From: SXPK01 sp041168165
GTDB lineage: Bacteria; Planctomycetota; UBA1135; UBA2386
Direction: 5' to 3'
Length of the DNA stretch: 14,674 bases
Assembly (NCBI GenBank): GCA_041168165.1
Contig: JBEELK010000215.1
Location: 1 to 14,674, forward strand
The notes under the pieces were generated by a model, which ran no database searches, had not been told where the DNA came from, and saw only the letters and a program-made list of their open reading frames with translations. Below are positions 1 to 8,401 of this stretch, piece after piece. Each line of letters starts with the position of its first letter. Within the stretch, counting starts at the first letter, position 1. The translations under genes were made by a program, and so were the position numbers.

Positions 1-1949
1 TGCACCCACGGTTGGTTCGCGCTGTGCCACTCGCGCGTCATCTCGGCCGCGAAGCCAACGCGCACCAGCAAGCTGGCGATCGCCTCGCGCAGATCCGCGA
101 ACGGATGCGCGCCATCGCGGCGCGACCAACAGAACGCGAGTTCGCGCACTTCGCGCGGCAGTCGATCGGCATCGCGATGCTCGGGCTGGTAGCCCTTGCC
201 ATGCTCGAACAAGAACACATCCGGCTCGCGCCGGAGGTTCTGCACGAGGTTGGACAACAGGCTCGGCAGCACGTGGCGACGGATGCGCGTGATCTCGGGC
301 GCGACCGGGTTCTGCACACGCACGTATTCGTGCTCCATCGCACCGACCTGCTGCAGCACCGCGTCGGGCACGAACGTGTAGTCGTAGACCTCGTTGGCGC
401 CGAGTTCGGTCGCCGCGAGTTCGCACATGCGACGCGTGGTGAACAGCTCTTGCTCGCGCACCGGTGGCACGACAACGCTCTGCAGCGGCTGCTCCGGAAT
501 GTTGTCGTAGCGGAACATGCGGCCGACCTCCTCGATGAGGTCGTCTTCGATCGCGATGTCCTTCGTCGCGCGGAAGCTCGGCGCCGTGACCGAGAATCCA
601 TCCGCGACGGGTGCGACGCCGAACTGCAGCGACGTCAGGATTCCTTGGATCTGTTCGCTGGGCAACGTCACGCCGAGCTTCTGGTCAATGCGCGCCTTGC
701 GCAGATGGATCGGCTTGGGCGAGTAGGCAAAGCCGAGCGGATCCGACATCGGGCCAACCGGCTTCGCAGTCGGGCACCACTGCTGCAACAGACGCAGGAA
801 GTGATGCACCGCGATCTCGGCGTTGGCGGGATCCTGGGCCTTCTCGAAGCGCGCGCTCGCGTCGGTGCGCAGCCCAAGCCGCATGCTGCTGCGACGGATC
901 GTCGCCGCATGGAAGTTGGCCGACTCCAAGAACAGCGACGTCGTCGCGGCGCCGACCATCGTGCCTTGGCCGCCCATGATGCCCGCGAGCGCTTCGGGCT
1001 CGTCGCCGGCGCAGACCAACAGGTCCGTGGACTCCAGCACGCGCTTTTGGTCGTCGAGCGTCGTGATGTGCTCCGACGGCTTCGCAAAGCGCACACGGAT
1101 CGAACGGCCCTTCACGTGCGACGCGTCGAATGCGTGCATCGGCTGGCCGATGTCGAGCATGACGAAGTTGGTGAGGTCGACCGGCAGGTTGATCGCGCGC
1201 TGACCGACTGCGGCGAGCAGCATGCGCAACTCGAACGGCGACGGCAGCGCAACGACGCCATCGATGCGCAGACCGCAGTAACGCGGGCACGCCTTTGGGT
1301 CCTCGACGTGGATCGCGACGGACTCGCCAGAGGTCGGCAGCACCACCTTCTCGCACAACGGACGCAGCGGGCGGCCGTAGATCGCCGCGAGTTCGCGCGC
1401 GAAGCCGTAGTGCCCCCAGAGGTCCGGCCGATGGTTGACCGACTTGTTGTCGATCTCGAACACCGTGTCCTGCGCCGGCATCACGTCGATGAAGCGAGCG
1501 CCCGGATGCGCCGAGTCCGGCAGCACGAGGATGCCGCCGTGGTCCTGCGAGAGGCCCATCTCACGCTCGCTGCAGATCATCCCGTGCGAGTCGACGCCGC
1601 GGATCTTGGCGGGCTTGATCTTGAGCACGCCCTTGCCGTCGACGTCTGGTAGCGAATGGCCCGGCTCGATCACGACGACCTTCTGGCCCGCGGCGACGTT
1701 GGGCGCGCCACAGACGATCTGCGCAATGCGGCCGTTGCCGAGATCGACACGACACACGCTGAGCTTGTCGGCGTCCGGGTGGCGGTCCTTCTGCAACACA
1801 TGGCCCACCACGAGCGACTCGAGGCCCGCGCCAAAGGCGTGGATGCCGTCGATCTCGGCCGTGCTCATCGTGAGGTCGCCGAGGATGCGCTGCGGGGTGA
1901 GGTCGGAGAGGTCGACGTGGCGCGACAGCCACCGAAGGGAGATCTTCAT
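1..1949 (-). CDS. pheT: Phenylalanine--tRNA ligase beta subunit (C-terminus off window)
   Basis: Beta chain of the cytoplasmic alpha2beta2 phenylalanyl-tRNA synthetase, which charges tRNA-Phe and edits mischarged Tyr. I read 649 uninterrupted codons from the ATG at 1947-1949 to the window edge; bacterial PheT is near 800 residues, so roughly the last 150, including the anticodon-binding FDX-ACB domain, are missing. Visible in order: N-terminal segment starting MKISLRWLSRHVDL; EMAP-like tRNA-binding domain about 39-150, with HPDADKL at 57-63 and a GAPN at 81-84; B3/4 editing domain about 210-385 (NLPVDLTNFVMLDIGQPMHAFD region); B5 domain about 405-480 with the typical D-IEDDLIEEVGR stretch at 464-477; then the inactive synthetase-like core (LGANEVYDYTF, RRHVLPSLLSNL). 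It starts 13 bases after pheS, with a purine-rich AGGCAGG in the gap, so the two subunits are cotranscribed. No frameshift is present in the visible part. Confidence 0.96.
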   Translation of the reverse strand, partial: MKISLRWLSRHVDLSDLTPQRILGDLTMSTAEIDGIHAFGAGLESLVVGHVLQKDRHPDADKLSVCRVDLGNGRIAQIVCGAPNVAAGQKVVVIEPGHSLPDVDGKGVLKIKPAKIRGVDSHGMICSEREMGLSQDHGGILVLPDSAHPGARFIDVMPAQDTVFEIDNKSVNHRPDLWGHYGFARELAAIYGRPLRPLCEKVVLPTSGESVAIHVEDPKACPRYCGLRIDGVVALPSPFELRMLLAAVGQRAINLPVDLTNFVMLDIGQPMHAFDASHVKGRSIRVRFAKPSEHITTLDDQKRVLESTDLLVCAGDEPEALAGIMGGQGTMVGAATTSLFLESANFHAATIRRSSMRLGLRTDASARFEKAQDPANAEIAVHHFLRLLQQWCPTAKPVGPMSDPLGFAYSPKPIHLRKARIDQKLGVTLPSEQIQGILTSLQFGVAPVADGFSVTAPSFRATKDIAIEDDLIEEVGRMFRYDNIPEQPLQSVVVPPVREQELFTTRRMCELAATELGANEVYDYTFVPDAVLQQVGAMEHEYVRVQNPVAPEITRIRRHVLPSLLSNLVQNLRREPDVFLFEHGKGYQPEHRDADRLPREVRELAFCWSRRDGAHPFADLREAIASLLVRVGFAAEMTREWHSANQPWV

Positions 1950-1962
1950 CGTGCGCCTGCCT

Positions 1963-3000
1963 TCACTTCGGAACCGCCTTGAACTGGCGAAGGAACCTTG
2001 CGTCCCCGCCCATGAACAACCGGATGTCATCGATGCCGTAGCGCAGCATCACAACGCGCTGGAGCCCCATGCCAAACGCGAAGCCGGTGTACTTCTCGGG
2101 GTCGATGCCGCCTTGGCGCAGCACGTTGGGATGGATCATTCCGCACGGCAGGATCTCGATCCAACCGGATTGCTTGCACACCGAGCAGCCCTTGCCGTGG
2201 CAGAACGGGCAGTTGACGTCGAGTTCGAAGCCAGGCTCGACGAACGGGAAGAAGCCGGGGCGCAGCCGCACCTTGAGGTCCTGCCGTCCAAGCACGACGC
2301 GCAGGCACGTCTTCATCGTGTGGATCAGATTCGCGACGCTGACGTCGCGGTCCACGACGAGGCCTTCCATTTGGTAGAAGGTGTGTTCGTGCGTCTTGTC
2401 GACGGTCTCCGCGCGGAAGCAGCGGCCCGGCACGATGACCTTTAGCGGCGGCTGGAAGTCCTGCGCAAAGCGGCGCATCGTGCGGATCTGCACCGGCGAC
2501 GTGTGCGTGCGCAGCAGGTTGCCGTCATCGAGCCAGAACGTGTCCTGCGTCTCGCGTGCCGGATGGTCGCCCGGAATGTTGAGCGCATCGAAGTTGTAGT
2601 GCTCGGACTCGACCTCGGGGCCGTCCTGCCACGAGAACCCCATCGACGTGAACAGGTCGACCAGTTCCTGCTGCACGATCGTGATCGGGTGTAGAGAACC
2701 AACGCGACGCTGCGGCCCAGGTTGGCTCGGATCGAATCCATGCGCAGAGAGCTCTTGCTCCATCGCGCGCATCGACAAGTCGCCGCGACGCGCGGTCAGC
2801 GCCGCTTCAACCGCGACTTTGACCTCGTTGGCCGCCTTGCCAGCCGCGGGCCGCTCCTCCTTTTGGAGCTGGCTCACGGCGCGCAGCAGTTCTTGCACTT
2901 CGCCCTTCTTGCCGAACAGACGGGATTCGACGGCCGCCAATGCGGCTTCGTCAGCGGCTGCGGCAATGGCAGAGAGCCACTCGTTGCGGGGGTCCTTCAT
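1963..3000 (-). CDS. pheS: Phenylalanine--tRNA ligase alpha subunit
   Basis: Catalytic alpha chain of phenylalanyl-tRNA synthetase (Phe + ATP + tRNA-Phe), class II, 345 residues, close to the family's usual 330-350. An N-terminal coiled-coil-like region (1-85) is followed by the class II core from about 100: HTSPVQ at 166-171, motif 2 with FRAE at 195-198 and FYQMEG at 208-213, the Phe-pocket region FPFVEPGFEL at 251-260, and motif 3 GFAFGMGLQR at 306-315. Four cysteines (C264, C267, C272, C275) form a CxxC-x4-CxxC pattern seen in many PheS and possibly metal binding. The start is the ATG at 2998-3000 because GAGGAAA lies 7 bases upstream and the protein begins in the family's usual place; an in-frame ATG at 3051 would add 17 residues without support. 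It lies 163 bases downstream of rplT and 13 bases upstream of pheT. Confidence 0.97.
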   Translation of the reverse strand: MKDPRNEWLSAIAAAADEAALAAVESRLFGKKGEVQELLRAVSQLQKEERPAAGKAANEVKVAVEAALTARRGDLSMRAMEQELSAHGFDPSQPGPQRRVGSLHPITIVQQELVDLFTSMGFSWQDGPEVESEHYNFDALNIPGDHPARETQDTFWLDDGNLLRTHTSPVQIRTMRRFAQDFQPPLKVIVPGRCFRAETVDKTHEHTFYQMEGLVVDRDVSVANLIHTMKTCLRVVLGRQDLKVRLRPGFFPFVEPGFELDVNCPFCHGKGCSVCKQSGWIEILPCGMIHPNVLRQGGIDPEKYTGFAFGMGLQRVVMLRYGIDDIRLFMGGDARFLRQFKAVPK

Positions 3001-3110
3001 CGCGTGGTTTCCTCGACGGAATGCCCAGGATCTGCGGAAGGTCGCGCGCATCAGCGCACGAGGAGCGGAGCGCTAGGCTCCCGGCTCTAGGCCGCCATCG
3101 CGGCCCGGAC

Positions 3111-3129
3111 CCGCGCCGATCCGGCGCGG
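3111..3129 (-). terminator. GC-rich hairpin after rplT (possible terminator or processing site)
   Basis: CCGCGCCG (3111-3118) and CGGCGCGG (3122-3129) form a perfect 8-base-pair stem with a 3-base loop. In the minus-strand transcript it extends to 11 pairs (3108-3132) with one G-U pair. It begins about 32 bases after the rplT stop and is followed by a smaller hairpin, GCCGC(3091-3095)-CATC-GCGGC(3100-3104). No U-tract follows either stem, so classical intrinsic termination is doubtful; partial termination, attenuation before pheS or mRNA 3'-end protection are alternatives. Confidence 0.45.
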
Positions 3130-3163
3130 ATCCTCGGACGCTGCGAGGCGACCGGAATGGAGA

Positions 3164-3520
3164 TCAGACCAGGGCCTTCTGGGCCTGCTGGCAGATCTGC
3201 TCGAACGACTTCGGATCGTGGATCGCCAGCTCGCTGAGTTCCTTGCGGTTCAGCTTGATGCCAGCCTTCTGCACGCCGTGAATGAACGCCGAGTAGCGCA
3301 TGCCCAGCGGACGCACGGCAGCCGTGAGGCGCGTGATCCAGAGCGAGCGATACTGACGCTTCTTCTGCTGGCGGCCGATGAACGCGTAAACCGCTGCGCG
3401 AACCGTCGTCTCGTGGGCGACGCGGATCAGGTTGCGGCGGCCTTGGTGGTAGCCCTTGGCCCGCTTGAGAATCTTGTTGTGACGCTGCCGGGTGGCAACA
3501 CCGTTTGTTGCGCGAACCAT
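3164..3520 (-). CDS. rplT: 50S ribosomal protein L20
   Basis: Large-subunit ribosomal protein that binds 23S rRNA early in assembly; in several bacteria it also represses its own operon. The 118 residues match the family's normal length. The N-terminal basic tail that penetrates rRNA is visible (RQRHNKILKRAKGYHQGRRN), followed by the helical YAFIGRQQKKRQYRSLWITR stretch and the C-terminal globular part with LNRKELSELA. The ATG at 3518-3520 follows the rpmI stop by 3 bases, and its ribosome binding site AAGAGGAGG lies within the last codons of rpmI, so translation of the two is coupled. The downstream neighbour is pheS after a hairpin-bearing spacer. Confidence 0.98.
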   Translation of the reverse strand: MVRATNGVATRQRHNKILKRAKGYHQGRRNLIRVAHETTVRAAVYAFIGRQQKKRQYRSLWITRLTAAVRPLGMRYSAFIHGVQKAGIKLNRKELSELAIHDPKSFEQICQQAQKALV

Positions 3521-3523
3521 GGA

Positions 3524-3727
3524 TTACCTCCTCTTCCCGCCGAGGCACTCGCGCATGTTCACTTCGAACTTGCCGGCGCACAGAGTGTCCTTGCGCAACT
3601 GGCGCTTCCGCTTGGTAGTGCGGCGCACCATGATGTGCGAGGTGAACGCATGACTGCGCTTGACCTTGCCGCTCTTGGTCAGCTTCATGCGCTTGACCAC
3701 GGCTTTCTTCGTCTTCTGCTTAGGCAT
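3524..3727 (-). CDS. rpmI: 50S ribosomal protein L35
   Basis: Small basic protein of the large ribosomal subunit, 67 residues, in the usual 64-67 range. The N-terminus MPKQKTKKA and the central KLTKSGKVKRSHAFTSH segment are the family hallmarks; the tail MRECLGGKRR ends just before rplT. The reading frame stays open for 49 further codons upstream to an ATG at 3874, but the family always begins at MPK and the ATG at 3725-3727 fits this. There is no strong Shine-Dalgarno sequence before this ATG. A sigma70-like promoter lies immediately upstream. infC, its usual upstream partner, is about 4.8 kb away. Confidence 0.97.
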   Translation of the reverse strand: MPKQKTKKAVVKRMKLTKSGKVKRSHAFTSHIMVRRTTKRKRQLRKDTLCAGKFEVNMRECLGGKRR

Positions 3728-3753
3728 CGGTATCGGGACGTAAAGGGCCAAGG

Positions 3754-3782
3754 ACGGTAGCGAGGCCACACCCTCGCGGCAA
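3754..3782 (-). promoter_or_regulatory. Candidate sigma70-type promoter for rpmI-rplT(-pheST)
   Basis: On the minus strand TTGCCG (3777-3782) and TACCGT (3754-3759) are separated by exactly 17 bases. The predicted transcript start near 3747 would give a leader of only about 20 bases before the rpmI ATG. The same layout occurs upstream of infC in this window, which strengthens the call. Not verified experimentally. Confidence 0.45.
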
Positions 3783-3860
3783 GCATGGGTGGGGAAAAGT
3801 CTGACGACCTTTTCGGCAGCCACCGGGAAACGCTCGCCGGATTCCTGGCCGGACGGCACC

Positions 3861-4673
3861 ATGCTCGCCCCCATGGAACTCCTCGTCGCCCTGCTGCAGG
3901 GAGCCTCGTTCCTCGCGATCGCCGCAGCCCTGGTCTACACACCGCTGACCCGAGTCGCCTGCGCACTGAGCCTTGCCGCCGCACTGGTCGGACTCGGGTT
4001 CGGACTTTCCGAACCGGGCCAACGCGAACTCATCACCACGCACACCTTCGTCGCCTACGAAGGCCAGAGCCTCGAACCGAGCGCCGTGCACTTCCCCACC
4101 GGCACCAAGTCGGCCCCGGGCTGGCAGTGGCCGCTGCCGTTCCTCGGTTTTGCCGCGCTGTGGACCGCGCTGCTTCTGGCCGTCCGCAACCAGGAGAACC
4201 AGAGCCCCTGGGTCCTGCCGATGCTGCTCGGCTGGAGTTCGACCGCGGCCTGGCTTGCGACCCAGTGGTTTGCGGCGCCTGCCGACGTGGTCCAGCCCTA
4301 TGCGCTCGAGCGATTCCTGTGGCCCGCCGGGCTCGCGCTCGCGCTGCGCCTCGCCGCGTCCACCGATCGATTGCTCGCGCTGTTCTTCAAGCTCGGCCTC
4401 GGCGTCACGCTGCTGCGCCTGCCTGCTGCGCTGTTCAGCAAGTTCGCGAGCGACCAACAGCTCGGCACCAGCCTCGACGTCACGGAGATCACGACAATCG
4501 TGCATCCCGTGCAGCGCATCCAGATCGAGTTGATCCCCGGCTCGCTCGATCAGCAGATGTGGCTGATCTGGGCCGAAAACGTGTTCGTGTTCCCAGCCTT
4601 CCACTTCATGAGCGTGTTCGGCTTCGCGTTCGCCGTGTGGCTGATGAGCAGACACACGGGAGGTAAGGGCTGA
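3861..4673 (+). CDS. Multi-pass membrane protein of unknown function
   Basis: I do not recognise the family. With the ATG at 3861 the product is 270 residues; a start at 3873 (four codons later) or upstream at 3789 is also possible, since none has a clear Shine-Dalgarno sequence. The upstream start would add a polar stretch that looks non-coding. About six or seven hydrophobic segments can be drawn (6-26, 31-50, 91-109, 116-137, 150-168, 169-192, 234-262), so it is an inner-membrane protein. A polar loop of about 40 residues lies between segments 2 and 3 (52-90, with HTFVAYEGQSLEPS), and another at 195-233 before the last segment, which is rich in aromatic residues (VFVFPAFHFMSVFGFAF). It is divergent from rpmI and convergent with kgd, so it is a single-gene unit that happens to sit inside a split translation operon; the context does not reveal its job. 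Confidence 0.8.
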   Translation: MLAPMELLVALLQGASFLAIAAALVYTPLTRVACALSLAAALVGLGFGLSEPGQRELITTHTFVAYEGQSLEPSAVHFPTGTKSAPGWQWPLPFLGFAALWTALLLAVRNQENQSPWVLPMLLGWSSTAAWLATQWFAAPADVVQPYALERFLWPAGLALALRLAASTDRLLALFFKLGLGVTLLRLPAALFSKFASDQQLGTSLDVTEITTIVHPVQRIQIELIPGSLDQQMWLIWAENVFVFPAFHFMSVFGFAFAVWLMSRHTGGKG

Positions 4674-4719
4674 GGGCCGGGACCTAGGGATCTGCGCTCA
4701 AGGTAGCCCCGGGGGAACA

Positions 4720-4737
4720 GCGCCCGTCAACGGGCGC
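4720..4737. terminator. Candidate bidirectional terminator hairpin
   Basis: GCGCCCG (4720-4726) and CGGGCGC (4731-4737) form a perfect 7-pair GC stem with a TCAA tetraloop. It lies in the 149-base gap between two convergent genes, the membrane protein ending at 4673 and kgd ending at 4823, where a shared terminator is expected. The flanking bases contain only a weak T-rich run on the plus side (about 4749-4754), so strength is uncertain. A second, looser inverted repeat (GCCATG 4771-4776 / CATGGC 4789-4794) lies nearer kgd. Confidence 0.45.
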
Positions 4738-4822
4738 GCTCGGGTGCGTTCTCGTCGCTGCCGATTCCAAGCCATGTCGACTTGACTTCATGGCGGCGAC
4801 ACAACGACGAACAGCGCGCGGC

Positions 4823-7800
4823 TCAGAGAGCCAGCGCGCGCTTCACGACGTCCGCCTGCTCCTGCTTGTGACGCTGCAGCGAACCCGTCGCGGGGCTCGC
4901 AGCGGCCGGGCGGCATGCGTTGCCCGCCCACGGGAACAGGTCGCGCACGAACGTCCACGCGCCCATGTTCTGCGGCTCCTCCTGGCAGAACACCCACTGC
5001 GCAGAGCGATACTTGTTGCGCAGGTCGTGCAGTGGCGTCTCCGGGAACGGATAGAGCAACTCAAGCCGCACGATCGCGACGTCGTCGCGGTCGCCGCGGG
5101 CTTCCTCAAGGTCGTAGTAGACCTTGCCGCTGCACGCGACCACTCGCCGCACCTTCGACGCGTCGCCGCCGCCCGGGGAGAACATCGCGTCGTCGCGCAC
5201 CGGCTGGAAGCCCGTCTGCGACAGCTCGGCCGCGGGCGAGCCCGCTTCCTTCATGCGCAGCAAGCTCTTGGGCGTCATGACGATCAGCGGCTTCCGATCC
5301 GCGTCGACGCCTTGGCGACGCAGCAGGTGGTAGTAGCTACTCGCGGTCGATGGGTTCGCGACGCGTAGGTTCTGCTCGGCGCAGAGTTGCAGGAAGCGCT
5401 CGAGGCGCGCCGAGCTGTGCTCGGGGCCCTGGCCGTCGTAGCCGTGCGGCAACAGCATCACGAGGCTCGACTGCTGCGACCACTTCGCTTCGCCGGCGGC
5501 GAGGAACTGGTCGATCTGGATCTGCGCGCCGTTGCAGAAGTCGCCAAACTGCGCCTCCCAGAGGCACAAGGCTTCTGGGCGCGCAACGCTGTAGCCGTAT
5601 TCGAAGCCGAGAGCTGCTTCTTCGCTGAGCAGCGAGTCCACCACCGAGAACGAGGCCTGCCCGTCCTGCAGCGCGTTGAGCGCGACAAAGCGGCGGTTGG
5701 TCTCGAAGTCATATAGCGTCGCATGACGCTGGCTGAACGTGCCGCGGCCGCTGTCCTGGCCCGCGAGCCGCACCGGCATGCCGGCTGCGACGAGCGACGC
5801 GAACGCGAGCGTCTCGGCGGTCGCGAAATCGACGGGCTGCTGGCCCGCGACCATCTCCGCGCGGCGCGCTAGCACCTGCTTGACCTTCGGATGCGGATGG
5901 AAGTCGGCGGGCCAGTCGAGGAGCCGCGTCATCCACTTCTGCAACTGCTCGTGCGCCACGAGCGGCACCGAGCACAGCCACTCGCGCGGCTTCTGCGGTT
6001 GCGCGACGCGCACCTCGGGCGGCGCGGCGAGACGCACCGTGTCGAGCGAGCTCTTCAGCTCCTGCTGCACCTTCTCGTCGTAGCTCTTGATGTCGTCCTT
6101 CGCGAGCACGCCGGCGCGCACCAGGAAGTCCTGATACTGCTCGCGCACCGTCGGGTGCTGTTCGATGCGCTTATAGAGCAACGGCTGCGTGTAGCTCGGC
6201 TCGTCGCCTTCGTTGTGGCCGTGGCGGCGGTAGCACACGATGTCGAGCACGACATCGCGCTGGAAGTGCATCCGGTATTCGAGCGCGAGCCGGATCATGC
6301 GGATCGCCGCGAGCGGATCGTCGCCGTTCACGTGGAACACCGGGGCTTGGATGCCCTTGGCGATGTCGGTGCAGAACGGCGTGCTGCGCGAATCCTCGGG
6401 CGAGGTCGTGTAGCCGATCTGGTTGTTGACGACGACGTGCACGGTGCCGCCCGTGCGGTAGCCGCTCAATTGCGACATCTGCATCGTTTCGTGGACGACG
6501 CCCTGGCCCGCAAACGCCGCGTCACCGTGCACGAGCACGGGCAACACCTGCAGCTTGTCCGCGTCCGCCGGCAACTGGTCCTGGCGCGCGCGCGCCATGC
6601 CTTCCACCACCGGATCCACCGCTTCGAGGTGGCTCGGGTTGCACGCGAGTTCGATGTCGATATCGACGCCGTTCTGCGCACGCTGCACCGCGGTGGCACC
6701 GAGGTGATACTTCACGTCGCCTGAACCCTGCGTCATCTCCGGATCGAGATAGCCCTCGAACTCGGTGAAGATCTTGGTCAACGGCTTCTGCATCACGTGC
6801 GCGAGCACGTTGAGGCGGCCGCGGTGCGCCATGCCGAGAATCACGCGGCGCACGCCCATCTCGGAGCCGCGCTCCATCATCGCGTCGAGCACCGGGATCA
6901 GCGTCTCGCCGCCTTCGAGCGAGAAGCGCTTGTGGCCTACGAAGCGCGTGTGCAAGAAGCGCTCAAACGCTTCTGCGAGCACGAGCTTGTCGAGCGCGCG
7001 CAGCATCACCGCCTTGGGCAGATCCTCGGCGTTGCGGTTGCCTTCCATGCGAAGGCGCAGCCACTTGCGCTGCTCGAGGTCCGCAATGTGCATGTACTCG
7101 ACGCCGATGTGACGGCAGTACGTGAGGTGCAGCGTCTCTTGGATCTCGCGCAGCGTCGCGAACGGCTTGTTGGTCACGCCGTCGGTGTAGAACGTGCGCT
7201 CCTTGTCCCAGATCGTGAGGCCGTAGGTCGACATGTCGAGCTCGGGCCAATCCTTTGGCTCGTAGCTCAACGGATCGAGGTCCGCGAGCACATGACCGCG
7301 CACGCGGTAACTGCGGATGTAGGTCATCAAGCCCGCGGCGCGCTCCAGGTTCTCCGCTTCGCGCAGCCCGCTGCCGAGCGGCGGACGGCGGTCGTTGACC
7401 ATGTGCACGGGGCGATACGGCACCTTCAGCGAACGGAAAATGCCTTCGTAGAAGCCCTCTTCGCCGAGCAGCAGGCGATACATCCAGTCGAGGAACTGCC
7501 CCGACTCAGCACCTTGGATCACGCGGTGGTCGTAGGTGCTCGTGAGCGTCATCACGTTGCTGACGCCGAGTTCCGTGAGCACTTCGCTCGACGCGCCCTG
7601 GAACGCACCCGGCACCGTGATCGCGCCGGTAGCGAGGATGAAGGCTTGCCCCGTCATCAGGCGCGGCAGCGAACTCTGCGTGCCGATCGTGCCGGGGTTG
7701 GTCAGCGTCCACGTGGTGTCCGCGAAGTCGTCTGGCACAAGCTTGCCCGCACGCGCGCGGTCGATCACCGCGTTGCTCGCAGCGAGGAACGCCTTGAAGT

Positions 7801-8401
7801 CCATGCTGCCCGCGTTCTTGACGTTGGGCACCACGAGGCTGCGACGGCCGTCCTTGCCGGGAAGGTCCACCGCGATGCCGAAGTTGACGCTGTCGGTGCG
7901 GCGGCGGAACGGCTTGCCGTCCTGCAGCACGAACGCGCCAGCCATCGCGGGCACCTTCTGGATCGCTTGAAGCGCCGCGAACGCGATCAGGTGCGTGAAG
8001 CTCACCTTCGACAGGAACAAGCCCTGCTGGTGCCGGTTGAGGATGTGGCGGTTCTCCTCCAGCACCTTGACCGGGACCTCGCGCGTCGAAGTCGCCGTCG
8101 GCACCGAGAGGCTGTCCTCCATGTTCGCGACGATGCGCGCGGCCACGCCGGTCAGAGGTTGCAGGCCTTGCTGCGGCTCCTTCTGCGCCGCAGCCGGAGC
8201 TTCGGCGATGGCCACCGCAGACTGCGTTGCGCCAGCGGGGCGCGCCACCGCGCGCTGCTCCTCGGGCAACGTCGTGTCGAACCAACGGCGCCATTCCTCG
8301 GGCACCGCATCGGGCGCCTCCAAGTACTCGCCGTAGACCTTCTCTGCGTAGGCGGCGTTGAGACCGAACACTTCCTCGAAATCGGGGCGGCTCATGAGCA
8401 T
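4823..8401 (-). CDS. kgd: 2-oxoglutarate dehydrogenase E1 fused to E2-type acyltransferase domain (Kgd/OdhA type)
   Basis: TCA-cycle enzyme: thiamine-diphosphate-dependent decarboxylation of 2-oxoglutarate, plus a fused succinyltransferase domain. 1192 residues from the ATG at 8401, near the about 1230 of mycobacterial Kgd; a TTG six codons upstream and an ATG at 8395 are alternatives, none with a clear ribosome binding site. Order: E1 N-terminal helix (DFEEVFGLNAAYAEKVYGEY), a low-complexity Ala/Gln/Pro linker about 45-85, the E2 catalytic domain about 89-334 with FGIAVDLPGKDGR, LTNPGTIGT and the active-site DHRVIQG (His 292), then the E1 part with HRGRLNVL (526-533), GDAAFAGQG (626-634), NNQIGY (659-664), FHVNGDDP and RHGHNEGDEP (726-735). 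There is no lipoyl domain, as in actinobacterial Kgd, so a separate lipoylated E2 must act in trans. It is 109 bases downstream of infC on the same strand, an unusual neighbour for a TCA enzyme. Confidence 0.95.
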   Translation of the reverse strand: MLMSRPDFEEVFGLNAAYAEKVYGEYLEAPDAVPEEWRRWFDTTLPEEQRAVARPAGATQSAVAIAEAPAAAQKEPQQGLQPLTGVAARIVANMEDSLSVPTATSTREVPVKVLEENRHILNRHQQGLFLSKVSFTHLIAFAALQAIQKVPAMAGAFVLQDGKPFRRRTDSVNFGIAVDLPGKDGRRSLVVPNVKNAGSMDFKAFLAASNAVIDRARAGKLVPDDFADTTWTLTNPGTIGTQSSLPRLMTGQAFILATGAITVPGAFQGASSEVLTELGVSNVMTLTSTYDHRVIQGAESGQFLDWMYRLLLGEEGFYEGIFRSLKVPYRPVHMVNDRRPPLGSGLREAENLERAAGLMTYIRSYRVRGHVLADLDPLSYEPKDWPELDMSTYGLTIWDKERTFYTDGVTNKPFATLREIQETLHLTYCRHIGVEYMHIADLEQRKWLRLRMEGNRNAEDLPKAVMLRALDKLVLAEAFERFLHTRFVGHKRFSLEGGETLIPVLDAMMERGSEMGVRRVILGMAHRGRLNVLAHVMQKPLTKIFTEFEGYLDPEMTQGSGDVKYHLGATAVQRAQNGVDIDIELACNPSHLEAVDPVVEGMARARQDQLPADADKLQVLPVLVHGDAAFAGQGVVHETMQMSQLSGYRTGGTVHVVVNNQIGYTTSPEDSRSTPFCTDIAKGIQAPVFHVNGDDPLAAIRMIRLALEYRMHFQRDVVLDIVCYRRHGHNEGDEPSYTQPLLYKRIEQHPTVREQYQDFLVRAGVLAKDDIKSYDEKVQQELKSSLDTVRLAAPPEVRVAQPQKPREWLCSVPLVAHEQLQKWMTRLLDWPADFHPHPKVKQVLARRAEMVAGQQPVDFATAETLAFASLVAAGMPVRLAGQDSGRGTFSQRHATLYDFETNRRFVALNALQDGQASFSVVDSLLSEEAALGFEYGYSVARPEALCLWEAQFGDFCNGAQIQIDQFLAAGEAKWSQQSSLVMLLPHGYDGQGPEHSSARLERFLQLCAEQNLRVANPSTASSYYHLLRRQGVDADRKPLIVMTPKSLLRMKEAGSPAAELSQTGFQPVRDDAMFSPGGGDASKVRRVVACSGKVYYDLEEARGDRDDVAIVRLELLYPFPETPLHDLRNKYRSAQWVFCQEEPQNMGAWTFVRDLFPWAGNACRPAAASPATGSLQRHKQEQADVVKRALAL

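Noticed and set aside
12..1652. Long plus-strand open frame opposite pheT
   Set aside because: Arg/His-rich, no recognisable domain, and exactly antisense to a well-conserved synthetase gene; typical of GC-rich third-position bias.
3001..3051. Leader peptide before pheS, as in enteric pheM-type attenuation
   Set aside because: The only open frame has two Phe codons among 17, is in frame with pheS, and has no terminator/antiterminator layout.
3728..3874. N-terminal extension of L35 by 49 residues
   Set aside because: The family starts at MPK; the extension covers the promoter region and has no ribosome binding site.
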